From an uncultured Bacillota bacterium (GTDB taxonomy: Bacteria > Bacillota > Clostridia > Lachnospirales > Lachnospiraceae), in NCBI GenBank assembly GCA_958352855.1, contig CATWQE010000011.1:1-64000 (forward strand): a stretch of 64,000 nt of DNA, in the 5' to 3' direction. Of this stretch, positions 16,615 to 23,765 are shown in pieces. Made by a program: the position numbers and the translations under genes. The first letter of the stretch is position 1, and each line of letters begins with the position of its first letter. The notes under the pieces are model-generated. The model was not told where the DNA came from, did no database searches, and worked only from the letters and a program-made list of their open reading frames with translations.

Positions 16615-17130
16615 TTGGGGAATTCATATATTTACAACAAAGTAGAAAAACTTGTAAAAAAGTTCAAGACCAGGGATCCTTTTGAAATACTGGAAGAAAT
16701 GAATGTGATCGTTGGTGAAACAGACCGCTACGAAAAATTAAAAGGATACTGTTTCATGAGCTGCCAGACCATTTATGTTATGGTAAGCAGTTTTCTATCT
16801 GAGGAAGAGAAAAAGATTGTTGCCGCCCACGAACTCGGTCACATCATTCTGCATCGCTCTCAGCTCAAAATGGCGCCGATGAAAGATGATGTCTTATATA
16901 ACATGAGGGATAATACGGAATACGAAGCGAACCTTTTCGCTGCAGATCTTATCCTGGATGATAAAGAAATCGCAGACCTGTCAAAGAACGAAGATCTGAA
17001 CTATTTCGGGCTCTGTAGCTGCTTAAATTCCAGTCCGGAACTCATGAGCTTCAAGTTATACAGTCTGATCAAGCGCGGTCAGAACTACAATATGCCACTG
17101 GAAATACAGAGCAACTTCCTGGCCAAATAA
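16615..17130 (+). CDS. ImmA/IrrE family metalloprotease
   Basis: 171 residues. The zinc motif HELGH with surrounding IVAAHELGHIILH lies near residue 80, and the third ligand region EYEANLFAADLI near 110 is intact, so it should be active. I favour a TTG start at 16615, 6 bases after GAGGTG; a GTG at 16606 overlaps that ribosome site. In ICEBs1 the homologue degrades ImmR to induce the element. Ends 5 bases before a strong terminator. Confidence 0.85.
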   Translation: MGNSYIYNKVEKLVKKFKTRDPFEILEEMNVIVGETDRYEKLKGYCFMSCQTIYVMVSSFLSEEEKKIVAAHELGHIILHRSQLKMAPMKDDVLYNMRDNTEYEANLFAADLILDDKEIADLSKNEDLNYFGLCSCLNSSPELMSFKLYSLIKRGQNYNMPLEIQSNFLAK

Positions 17131-17135
17131 AATTT

Positions 17136-17166
17136 GCCCGTTCCATACAACCGAACGGGCTTTTCT
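17136..17166 (+). terminator. Terminator of the XRE-ImmA operon
   Basis: 7-bp G/C-rich stem GCCCGTT/AACGGGC with an 11-base loop, followed by TTTTCTTG. Confidence 0.85.
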
Positions 17167-17189
17167 TGTATCCATATATAAAGATTCTT

Positions 17190-17351
17190 TTATTTCAGTT
17201 CGCCATGCTTATTTTCAAATTCCATGATTGCCTGACGTATTAAATATAACACTTCTCCATTGATCGAACGCCCTTCAAATTCTGCCAGGCTTTTCAGTTT
17301 TTTATGCGTTTCAGCATCAATCCGTAATCCTAAATGCTTCTCTTTCTCCAT
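17190..17351 (-). CDS. Ribbon-helix-helix (Arc/CopG-like) DNA-binding protein
   Basis: 53 residues, found by translating the minus strand: MEKEKHLGLRIDAETHKKLK, then a helix-turn-helix pair (SLAEFEGRSINGEVLYLIRQ). The beta strand with LGLRI and the following two helices are the standard ribbon-helix-helix layout. Ribosome site GGAGAG lies 7 bases before the ATG at 17351. It is divergent from the membrane-protein gene at 17497, and the DNA between them carries an array of AAGTTCAT repeats, the kind of multiple-site operator these small repressors bind. Confidence 0.75.
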   Translation of the reverse strand: MEKEKHLGLRIDAETHKKLKSLAEFEGRSINGEVLYLIRQAIMEFENKHGELK

Positions 17352-17372
17352 GATTATTCTCTCCATCTCTAT

Positions 17373-17469
17373 AAGTACATATTAAGTTCATATTTTAAGT
17401 TCATATTTCAAGTTCATTTTAAGTACAAATAATGGTAGAATGTTTTAAATGGACTTATTTTAAGTACAC
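17373..17469. repeat. Tandem operator-like array AAGT(T/A)CAT
   Basis: Copies begin at 17373 (AAGTACAT), 17384, 17397 and 17410 (AAGTTCAT), 17421 (AAGTACAA) and 17462 (AAGTACAC), spaced 11, 13, 13 and 11 bases for the first five. The spacing puts sites on the same helix face, as needed for cooperative binding. Lies between the ribbon-helix-helix gene and the gene at 17497. Confidence 0.6.
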
Positions 17470-17496
17470 TATATTTTTTCACGGAGGAATTCGATC

Positions 17497-18213
17497 ATGC
17501 ATGAAAAAAGAAAAAAATATTATCATAGCAGGAAAGATTTATTCTGGTGCACCGTCCTATTAGCTGTATCCTTTCTCATCGGTTATGTTATCCATCAACA
17601 TCACGGCATTTTTCTAACACATTCTCTGAAAACAGATGGCCCAAAAGAACGGATAGAAATAACCTTTGACGATCTGCAATCAAGCCTGAATGATATCTCT
17701 ACATGCTATTTATGTGGAAGCTCTGATTATAGTATGATGGACTATTATCGAAAATTTGATACGGTTGGACTGATTTCTCTTAATGATTGGCACGTCTTAG
17801 ATTTCCAACTGAAAGCATATGATGAAAGCGGAAATGAAATATTAAATAAGACCAGTTCAAATATGCTTTTTGGAAACACAGGCGAAATCACCTATTCCTC
17901 TCATGGAGATGTTTCCAGAGGAATGGCTGAGATAGATATCACGTTACCGGAAAACTATAAATTGAACAAAAGAAATCTAACGGATCATCTCTGCCAAAGT
18001 TGCCTTGATAAAGTTGCTGCTTCTTTAGAATATTGGAAATATGAAGATGAAAAGAAAGAACCGATCCCGCTGTGTTTGGTCGATTTTAAAACTCTTGATA
18101 TTTATTCTTTACAGGATTATTACCGATCCGTTTTCATCCGAGATTATTATGTAGAAATGGGCTTTGAAGAAATTTCTGTAGAAGTAAAAACTTTTTATCT
18201 GCCGAAGAGATAA
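17497..18213 (+). CDS. Membrane-anchored protein with paired cysteines, unknown function
   Basis: 238 residues. A basic N-terminus is followed by one membrane helix (about 15-32), so most of the protein is probably outside the cell. Cysteine pairs CYLCG (near 69) and CQSCL (near 168) could form disulfides or bind metal. I do not recognise the family. The start is supported by GGAGG about 9 bases upstream. It lies downstream of the AAGTTCAT array and is probably regulated by the ribbon-helix-helix protein. Confidence 0.65.
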   Translation: MHEKRKKYYHSRKDLFWCTVLLAVSFLIGYVIHQHHGIFLTHSLKTDGPKERIEITFDDLQSSLNDISTCYLCGSSDYSMMDYYRKFDTVGLISLNDWHVLDFQLKAYDESGNEILNKTSSNMLFGNTGEITYSSHGDVSRGMAEIDITLPENYKLNKRNLTDHLCQSCLDKVAASLEYWKYEDEKKEPIPLCLVDFKTLDIYSLQDYYRSVFIRDYYVEMGFEEISVEVKTFYLPKR

Positions 18214-18266
18214 TAATTATGATATACTGAAAAAAATGACAAATAAGAATTTGAGGTGATGAAACT

Positions 18267-18794
18267 ATGTCTGAAATACAAATTGCATGGTTAGAATTGA
18301 TGACAGTTGGAGGTCTTGGTGTAATATTAGTTCTGCTAGGAGTTACTTTCAATATCATTGTAAAAAGACAAAATAAATTGTGTACAAAAAAGACAGACGG
18401 TATTATTAAACAATATGGGTTTCCTGGAAATGGAAGAGTGTACCCAATCGTTGAGTACTTTGTGAATGGAACTTGTTATAAAGCAAAGAAAAAATTTCGA
18501 GGAATTAAAACAACGCAACTATCAGGAGTACCTGTACCGATGAAACCAGAAGTCTATGAAGATGAAAAAGGATGGCTACATGTAAAAACTGGAGCTATTG
18601 CAAATTTGCATCAACTTGCGGAGCAGTTGTGGCCTATCAACAGTAAGATGACAGTTTATTATAATCCAAACAATCCTAAAAAGTGTTATATTGATAGACC
18701 AATTTCAAAAAGATTTACTTCCATGATGTTTATCATAATGGGGACAGTAACAATACTCTTGAGTGTACTGGTATTCTTTTTGATGCAGTTATAA
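18267..18794 (+). CDS. DUF3592-like membrane protein
   Basis: 175 residues with membrane helices at about 13-33 and 150-172 enclosing a beta-rich region (residues 40-140) that contains YPIVEYFVNG and VYYNPNNPKKCYI, features of DUF3592 proteins. GAGGTGATGAAACT precedes the ATG. It follows the gene at 17497 by 53 bases and may share its transcript; a terminator follows at 18847. No function is known for the family. Confidence 0.65.
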   Translation: MSEIQIAWLELMTVGGLGVILVLLGVTFNIIVKRQNKLCTKKTDGIIKQYGFPGNGRVYPIVEYFVNGTCYKAKKKFRGIKTTQLSGVPVPMKPEVYEDEKGWLHVKTGAIANLHQLAEQLWPINSKMTVYYNPNNPKKCYIDRPISKRFTSMMFIIMGTVTILLSVLVFFLMQL

Positions 18795-18846
18795 ATTGCA
18801 AAAGATAATTGCTAATCAGACAAATCCCAGTTTGGACTTTTCTTAT

Positions 18847-18876
18847 AGAGCCTTTCCATGAAGGAGAGGCTCTTTT
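18847..18876 (+). terminator. Terminator after the DUF3592-like gene
   Basis: 7-bp stem AGAGCCT/AGGCTCT with a 13-base loop and a four-T tail. Confidence 0.7.
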
Positions 18877-18921
18877 CATCTGAAATTACTAAGATGACTA
18901 TTTCAACTATCATCATCTTTT

Positions 18922-19217
18922 TTAACCTAAAATCAATGCACATATTCTTTCTCTAAATAAGTCCATTACAGCATCTATAAATTCTCCGGCAAATACAATA
19001 AACTTCAAAACACCGCCCATACAAGCTAAAAAAGCTGCCTGTATCCAGTCTTGATAACAGATTACTGTTCCAATGAACAACGCCATAATTCCAAATCCCA
19101 ATATTTTTTTGCGATTGCCACCATATGTACCAGCAGCTTCACTCCGGCACCTATGATCGAAATGATAAACCACAATGGAATCAATAACACTTTTCCTGCC
19201 ACTTTTAAAATCCCCAT
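18922..19217 (-). pseudogene. Small membrane protein gene with a homopolymer frameshift
   Basis: From ATG 19217 (GGAGG 6 bases upstream) the frame encodes a hydrophobic protein through about residue 40. It then hits a run of seven A (19105-19111 on the plus strand as T), after which the coherent sequence continues in another frame (ILGFGIMALFIGTVICYQDW) to the stop at 18922. An eighth A would restore a single protein of about 98 residues with three hydrophobic segments. The interrupted frame reads on to a stop near 19062. Possible causes are a true mutation, slippage recoding or a sequence error. The gene sits 10 bases after repA. Confidence 0.65.
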
Positions 19218-19227
19218 ATCTGTCCTC

Positions 19228-20226
19228 CTATCTTGCCAGCCACGGCATATCATGATTTACTTCTGCCCGGTAATATCCACTTATCGTTGAAGGAGCATTG
19301 AACAATGCCGCAAGTAAATATTTCTTGATATTCTTGATTTTACTCGTATTTCCTTCCAGACAATGCAGCACATACTCCACATGGGAATAATCCAGCTTCA
19401 TGAATTTTCCCCTTACCAAAGCTCCTGAATACCAGTTGCTTGCAATCAATACTTTCTCACTCTTACACATAACAGTCTCTACAATCAGATCCACAATTTC
19501 ATCAATTTGATCTTTGTCATGAGGATGACTCACTAACAGAGACTCATAATCCAGATTTTCTTTGATCAAAGATTGATACGCCCGTAGCGTTTCCATCTCA
19601 TCATCCTCGGATCCCATCACATCTGCAGATACGATATGATTCGATTTATTATTATTCTGATTAGTATTGTTAATATTAGTATTATTAGAGTTTGAATTGT
19701 AAACTTCTTGAAGTTTATTTTCAGGACTTCTTGAAGTTTGATTTTGGGACTTCTTGAAGTTTGAATTGTAAACTTCTTCTGTCCCTTCTTTCTCTACAGA
19801 AGTTTGATTTGTAAACTTCACCATCTTTGATTTCTCTTTTTTCTCTTCCTCACATTCCTCCTGAACAAATGATTTTACATAGATGATCGTAACCTTTCCA
19901 AAGCCCTGCCTGCGCTTTTCAATTAATCCTATCCCTTTTTCATCATCCAGCTCCTGAAGAGATTTCACTGCTTTATTTCTGCCACAATTCAATAATTCCA
20001 TGATATCTTCAATGGAAAAATAGATATATGCCCGATTTTCTTCATCAAACCACTGATTCTTAATGGATAAAGACATTCTGTCCAACATCAAACCGTATAA
20101 GATTTTCGCATCACTGGAAAGATCCTTAAAGCAGTCATTGGTAAATAACGCTTTGGGTATTCTGTAAAAACTAAACTGGTCTGCTTCTGTTCCATAAAAA
20201 TATTTAAAATTCATTTTTTTGTCCAT
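19228..20226 (-). CDS. repA: RepA_N family replication initiator
   Basis: 332 residues. The N-terminal region (about 1-100, FKYFYGTEADQFSFYRIPKA then LSSDAKILYGLMLDRMSLS) is the RepA_N domain with its winged helix. A low-complexity linker rich in Asn, Ser and Thr (about 135-200) follows, then a conserved C-terminal domain (about 215-330). Start at 20226 has GGGAGGAAG 8 bases ahead. RepA_N proteins initiate replication from an origin often located inside their own gene; a cluster of palindromic repeats in the linker (19688-19822) fits that. Downstream of parB-parA-parB. Implies that the excised element can replicate. Confidence 0.88.
   Translation of the reverse strand: MDKKMNFKYFYGTEADQFSFYRIPKALFTNDCFKDLSSDAKILYGLMLDRMSLSIKNQWFDEENRAYIYFSIEDIMELLNCGRNKAVKSLQELDDEKGIGLIEKRRQGFGKVTIIYVKSFVQEECEEEKKEKSKMVKFTNQTSVEKEGTEEVYNSNFKKSQNQTSRSPENKLQEVYNSNSNNTNINNTNQNNNKSNHIVSADVMGSEDDEMETLRAYQSLIKENLDYESLLVSHPHDKDQIDEIVDLIVETVMCKSEKVLIASNWYSGALVRGKFMKLDYSHVEYVLHCLEGNTSKIKNIKKYLLAALFNAPSTISGYYRAEVNHDMPWLAR
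19688..19822. repeat. Iteron-like palindromic repeats inside repA (candidate origin)
   Basis: Repeated units combine TTTGAATTGTAAACTTCTT and GACTTCTTGAAGTTTGA. Near-identical copies start around 19691, 19724, 19749 and 19799, several forming inverted repeats (GAAGTTT...AAACTTC). They encode the repeated EVYNSN peptide of the linker, a region of low protein constraint. Location in the middle of a RepA_N gene matches known origins of this family. Confidence 0.6.
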
Positions 20227-20316
20227 GTATCTTCCTCCCTTCCTTTCTCTCATAGAAGTCCTTTTTTTAAACTTCTGCATCTATTCTTTCTTCGGGTTAT
20301 CTTATTTTGACAACCC

Positions 20317-21222
20317 TCATTTCTGTTCTCTTTTCCATTGTTCCAACAATGCCTCAATCACCTTTTCCATATCCGTTTCCGAATAATCTTCCGGAAAATA
20401 TTTTGTGAGCTTCTTTCCTGATAACACCACTTTTCGTTCCGGTGCTTTTACTGCTATGCAGCTATTGAAAATCGAGATCATAAATCCCTGGTTCACAGGT
20501 CCTTCTTCCAACTGTTTTCTCAAAGCTGTAATCTGCTTTGGTTTGATAAATCCTGTATCCCGGATATACTCATAAATCCATTTCTGCATTTCCTTATCAA
20601 TATAGGAAATATCAACGGCAATGGTAAAATTTAATTTTTTTGTATCTACCATATCTAATAATTCTGGAATCAATTCTGTAAGGCGAATGTAGCGTTGAAT
20701 CTGTGCGCTACTTATTCCTAATTGTTCACCTAATACCTCTCGCGATTTTTTGCCTAACTTGTGTTCATTTTGATCACAAGTTAAATCTACCCTTACCCCC
20801 TGTCTCTTCATTGCCTCCAATTTCATTCTATAAGCAAATGCTTTTTCACTCGTGAGTAACTCTTCTCGTTGGATATTGGCATCTACCATAGCAATCACCG
20901 CATCATCATCGGATAATTCTCTCACAATTGCAGGAATTGTTGCCAAGCCAGCTATAACTGCCGCGTGCATTCTTCGATGACCTGAGATCATCTCATATCC
21001 ATTTTCTCCATCAGACCGTAGCAAAACTGGTGTCAATACCCCGTTGACCTTTACACTCTCTACCAGATCAGCCATCTTTTCATCATCCAATACTTTAAAA
21101 GGATGGTCTTTAAACGCGTGGATTCTGTTGATTTCTATTTCCATTGCAGATTCTTCATTGACTACTCCTAGTAATTCATCAATGCTTGTCAATTTAATTT
21201 TTTCTCCGCTTCTATTTCTCAT
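20317..21222 (-). CDS. ParB-like partition protein 1
   Basis: 301 residues. The ParB/Srx-type CTPase domain lies at residues 25-120, with the signature GHRRMHAAVIAG. A helix-turn-helix domain (about 150-215, LGEQLGISSAQIQRYIRLTE) and a shorter C-terminal domain follow. Start ATG 21222 has GGAGG 9 bases upstream and overlaps the parA stop by 11 bases. It is the second ParB-type gene in the module, following ParA, so one may serve partition and the other regulation. Confidence 0.87.
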   Translation of the reverse strand: MRNRSGEKIKLTSIDELLGVVNEESAMEIEINRIHAFKDHPFKVLDDEKMADLVESVKVNGVLTPVLLRSDGENGYEMISGHRRMHAAVIAGLATIPAIVRELSDDDAVIAMVDANIQREELLTSEKAFAYRMKLEAMKRQGVRVDLTCDQNEHKLGKKSREVLGEQLGISSAQIQRYIRLTELIPELLDMVDTKKLNFTIAVDISYIDKEMQKWIYEYIRDTGFIKPKQITALRKQLEEGPVNQGFMISIFNSCIAVKAPERKVVLSGKKLTKYFPEDYSETDMEKVIEALLEQWKREQK

Positions 21223-21997
21223 TTTCCAATACCTCCTGCGTTAAATTTTCATATGCCATAGACACTTTTCCATTAGGACAATGGGAATAAATACTTTTCC
21301 CTTCCGCACTTGCTTCAGCTACCTTGACTGACAAAGGAATGACATTTTCAAAAATAGCAATCTTAGAACCATAAGTTTCTTTCACTCTGGAAGCAATATC
21401 TTTGGCGTAATTAGTACGAAAATCCACCATTGTTAAAAGAATCCCCTGGATCGTCAGTTTCCGGTTCAATCTCTTCTTTACCATAGAAATAGTCCTGATC
21501 AACTGCTGAAGTCCTTTAACCGGCAGATATGCAGCTTGTACAGGTATCAAAACCGTATCAGAAGCTACTAAAGCATTGATGGTCATCATTCCCAAGCTCG
21601 GCATACAATCAATCAAAATATAATCGTATCGTGATCGCATCGTATCAATATATTCCTTCATGATCAGCTCCCTGCTCATTACATTACTCATAGTTACTTC
21701 CAAGGCTGATAACTCAATATTGGCCGGTAGGAGATCCACTTGTTCCTCATGATGTAAAATGCCTTCTTCCTCAGCAATTTCCTCGTCATTGATAATATTC
21801 ATCATAATAGTTGCAAGAGTTGTTCCAATATCATCCGGTTCTACATATCCAAGACTTGCAGTTAAGCTTCCCTGTGGATCCGCATCGATCAATAACACTT
21901 TTTTTCCTTGTCTTACCAACCCAACTCCAAGATTTAAAGTCGTTGTACTTTTTGCAACTCCGCCTTTCTGGTTTACTACTGAAATAACTTTACACAT
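21212..21997 (-). CDS. ParA/Soj family partition ATPase of the element
   Basis: 261 residues from ATG 21997 (GGAGG 8 bases upstream). Deviant Walker A motif NQKGGVAKSTTT near residue 10, Walker A' VLLIDADPQGSLT and Walker B YILIDCMPSLGMMTINAL. No N-terminal HTH, so it belongs to the type Ib/Soj-like group. ATP-dependent DNA binding moves ParB-bound copies apart. Sandwiched between two ParB-like genes. Confidence 0.93.
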   Translation of the reverse strand: MCKVISVVNQKGGVAKSTTTLNLGVGLVRQGKKVLLIDADPQGSLTASLGYVEPDDIGTTLATIMMNIINDEEIAEEEGILHHEEQVDLLPANIELSALEVTMSNVMSRELIMKEYIDTMRSRYDYILIDCMPSLGMMTINALVASDTVLIPVQAAYLPVKGLQQLIRTISMVKKRLNRKLTIQGILLTMVDFRTNYAKDIASRVKETYGSKIAIFENVIPLSVKVAEASAEGKSIYSHCPNGKVSMAYENLTQEVLENEK

Positions 21998-22012
21998 ACT
22001 GTTTTCCTCCAT

Positions 22013-22888
22013 TTATTTCTCCCAATTTTCATTCTGCCAGATTTTCAATAATGCTATAATTTCTCGTTTCATCATTGCCGGTGTATATCTGCTTGGAAAA
22101 TATTTGTGAAGCTGCTCATTCGTAAAGGCAACTCTCGTAATCTCACCTTTTTTTATCTCACTCATAATTTCCTGCATCTTCTCTAATGTAAGTTGGTTTT
22201 CTTTGCTCAATTTTCTAATCCGCTGTGCCTGTGATAAAGACGGAACAGCCTGAGCATAATCCATTGCTTCTAATAGTTGTTTTTGTTCTTCTTCTTTTAA
22301 TGCTGAAATTTCAACTGCCGGATTAAAAGATATCAATTCATCATCTAATTTCTGTAAGAACTCAGGTATTAGTTTCGTCAATGAAATATATCTTTGTACC
22401 TGCTTTGGACTATCTCCACATTCTTCACTGATAATCTCTACTGTTCTCTTTCTTTTTGTTTTGTGGTCAATTTGACCTTTTTTCCTACCTGATTTTCTTT
22501 TCAGCACATCATTTTTCATTTTGTAAGCAAAAGCCTTTTCACTGAAACTGATTTTTTCTCTGTGCAGGTTAGAATCCACCATATTCAAAATAGATTCATC
22601 TTCTGTCATCACACGGATAATTACTGGTACTTTTCGATACCCCAGTAACTCAGCTGCATGTTTTCTTCTGTGACCGGATATAATCTCATAGACTCCATCT
22701 GGCACAGGCCTGACAATCAATGGATTGAGAATTCCGTACTTCTCAATACTTTCTTTTAGCAAATGCATCTCTTTATCATCTTTCACTTGAAAAGGATGAT
22801 TTTTAAAAGAACAGAGTCTTTCAATCTCAATTTCAATAATCTTCTCATCTTCATTCTTCGGAATAAATTCTTTCGTTACTTCCGTCAT
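22013..22888 (-). CDS. ParB-like partition protein 2
   Basis: 291 residues from ATG 22888 (GGAGG 5 bases ahead). ParB core with GHRRKHAAELLGY at about residue 78, an HTH region (EECGDSPKQVQRYISLTKLI), a basic linker with RKSGRKKG and a C-terminal region resembling that of ParB-like protein 1 (LHKYFPSRYTPAMM versus LTKYFPEDYSETDM), indicating an ancient duplication. First gene of the module. Its leader contains a terminator-like hairpin, and TTAGCT palindromes lie beyond. Confidence 0.87.
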   Translation of the reverse strand: MTEVTKEFIPKNEDEKIIEIEIERLCSFKNHPFQVKDDKEMHLLKESIEKYGILNPLIVRPVPDGVYEIISGHRRKHAAELLGYRKVPVIIRVMTEDESILNMVDSNLHREKISFSEKAFAYKMKNDVLKRKSGRKKGQIDHKTKRKRTVEIISEECGDSPKQVQRYISLTKLIPEFLQKLDDELISFNPAVEISALKEEEQKQLLEAMDYAQAVPSLSQAQRIRKLSKENQLTLEKMQEIMSEIKKGEITRVAFTNEQLHKYFPSRYTPAMMKREIIALLKIWQNENWEK

Positions 22889-22911
22889 CATTTCCTCCTT
22901 CTTCGGTCAGA

Positions 22912-22962
22912 CAAAAAAAGCCCGTCTGGATCCGATTATTTTTGAAATCAGTTCCAAACGAG
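22912..22962 (-). terminator. Terminator-like hairpin just upstream of the parB2 gene
   Basis: Arms GCTCGTTTGGA and TCCAGACGGGC form an 11-bp stem (with G-U pairs) followed by a seven-T run, ending only about 23 bases before the parB2 start. Orientation is the same as the par operon, so it must either stop incoming transcription or act as an attenuator for the operon. Confidence 0.6.
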
Positions 22963-22976
22963 CATCTCGTTTTCTA

Positions 22977-23275
22977 TTAGCTATAGCTAATATATTTCTC
23001 TATTGTTTCAGCTAATATATGTTTGCAAATTATATTCTGCAAAGAATTTTTCCTTTGATCTACTGTATTTTACATTCCTAAATCAATGGTGACAACAGAT
23101 ACTTCCCCAAATGTTAGCAATATCTCTGATACAGTCTATTTGCAAAACTCTATTTTTTATTAGCTGCCAGCTAACAATTATTTCATTGTATTAGCTGAAA
23201 ATCATCCTCAAAGCAATAAAATCATGCATTTTTTTTATCAAAAAAGCGCCCCATTATTTGCATTTCTGCTAATAA
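22977..23275. repeat. TTAGCT palindrome cluster (candidate partition site/operator)
   Basis: Perfect palindromes TTAGCTATAGCTAA (22977-22990) and TTAGCTGCCAGCTAA (23160-23174), plus half-sites at about 23010 (CAGCTAATATAT), 23191 (TTAGCTGA) and 23267 (TGCTAATA). They lie in the AT-rich, gene-free DNA upstream of the par-rep operon, where partition centromeres or operators are normally found. Apart from this cluster I see only AT-rich sequence between 22963 and the tRNA. Confidence 0.5.
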
Positions 23276-23294
23276 TCGAACGCTTTTGACTGGC

Positions 23295-23366
23295 CGTCTC
23301 GTATAGGAATCGAACCTATAATTTAGTCTTAGGAGGACCATGTTATATCCATTTAACTAACGAGAC
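23295..23366 (-). tRNA. tRNA-Arg (anticodon CCT)
   Basis: On the minus strand a 7-bp acceptor stem (GTCTCGT/ACGAGAC), a D-arm within TAGTTAAATGGATATAACA, an anticodon stem GGTC/GACT around loop CTCCTAA (anticodon CCT, reads AGG), and a T-arm with GGTTCGATTCC. No CCA is encoded. All arms pair, so it should be functional. Confidence 0.9.
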
Positions 23367-23589
23367 AAAATGCCATTTTTACTTGAAAACACGCGGTTTT
23401 CCGGCTTTTTGGTAATGGCAACCTTTATTTAATTATCAGCTTTTTTCAAGCTGTTAATTACTATTATTTTTCATGTTGGTGACATCAAAGCACTCCCCTA
23501 TTAGGGTAAAACCTTTGTGTCAATTTTTACTCTTCTTAACTAGATTTGAACCCAAAAGTTTTTTCAGGAAGTGATAACCTTGGTTCCTC

Positions 23590-23630
23590 CTTAGGAGGCG
23601 CTTGTTATATCCATTTAACTAAGGAAACCC
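23590..23630 (-). pseudogene. 5' half of a second tRNA-Arg(CCT), probable attachment junction
   Basis: On the minus strand GGTTTCC is followed by TTAGTTAAATGGATATAACA, AGCG and CCTCCTAAG, matching the 5' half of the intact tRNA (shared piece 23328-23360 versus 23590-23622). After the anticodon loop the matching 3' half is missing. The break is at CCTCCTTAGGAGG (23586-23598), nearly palindromic. I read this as the host tRNA gene interrupted by the element. The region 23367-23585 holds no gene that I can see. Confidence 0.55.
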
Positions 23631-23721
23631 CTATTTTAGTTTTGTCCGTCTCTTTATCTTACTATACTCTTTTCCTTTTTTCAAGTTCATTTTTTGAAAA
23701 AAAATTAATAATATAGAGAAA

Positions 23722-23763
23722 ACCACCGGACACTGGTATCATATCACAACGCCGGTGGTCATA
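23722..23763 (-). terminator. Terminator of the glycerol-1-phosphate operon
   Basis: 8-bp stem ACCACCGG/CCGGTGGT with a 22-base loop and a short TTTTCTC tail, directly after the dehydrogenase stop. Confidence 0.8.
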
Positions 23764-23765
23764 TT

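Noticed and set aside
17373..17469. Regular short repeats suggestive of a CRISPR array
   Set aside because: Units are 8 bases with 3-5-base spacers, far too short, and no cas genes are near; operator array fits better.
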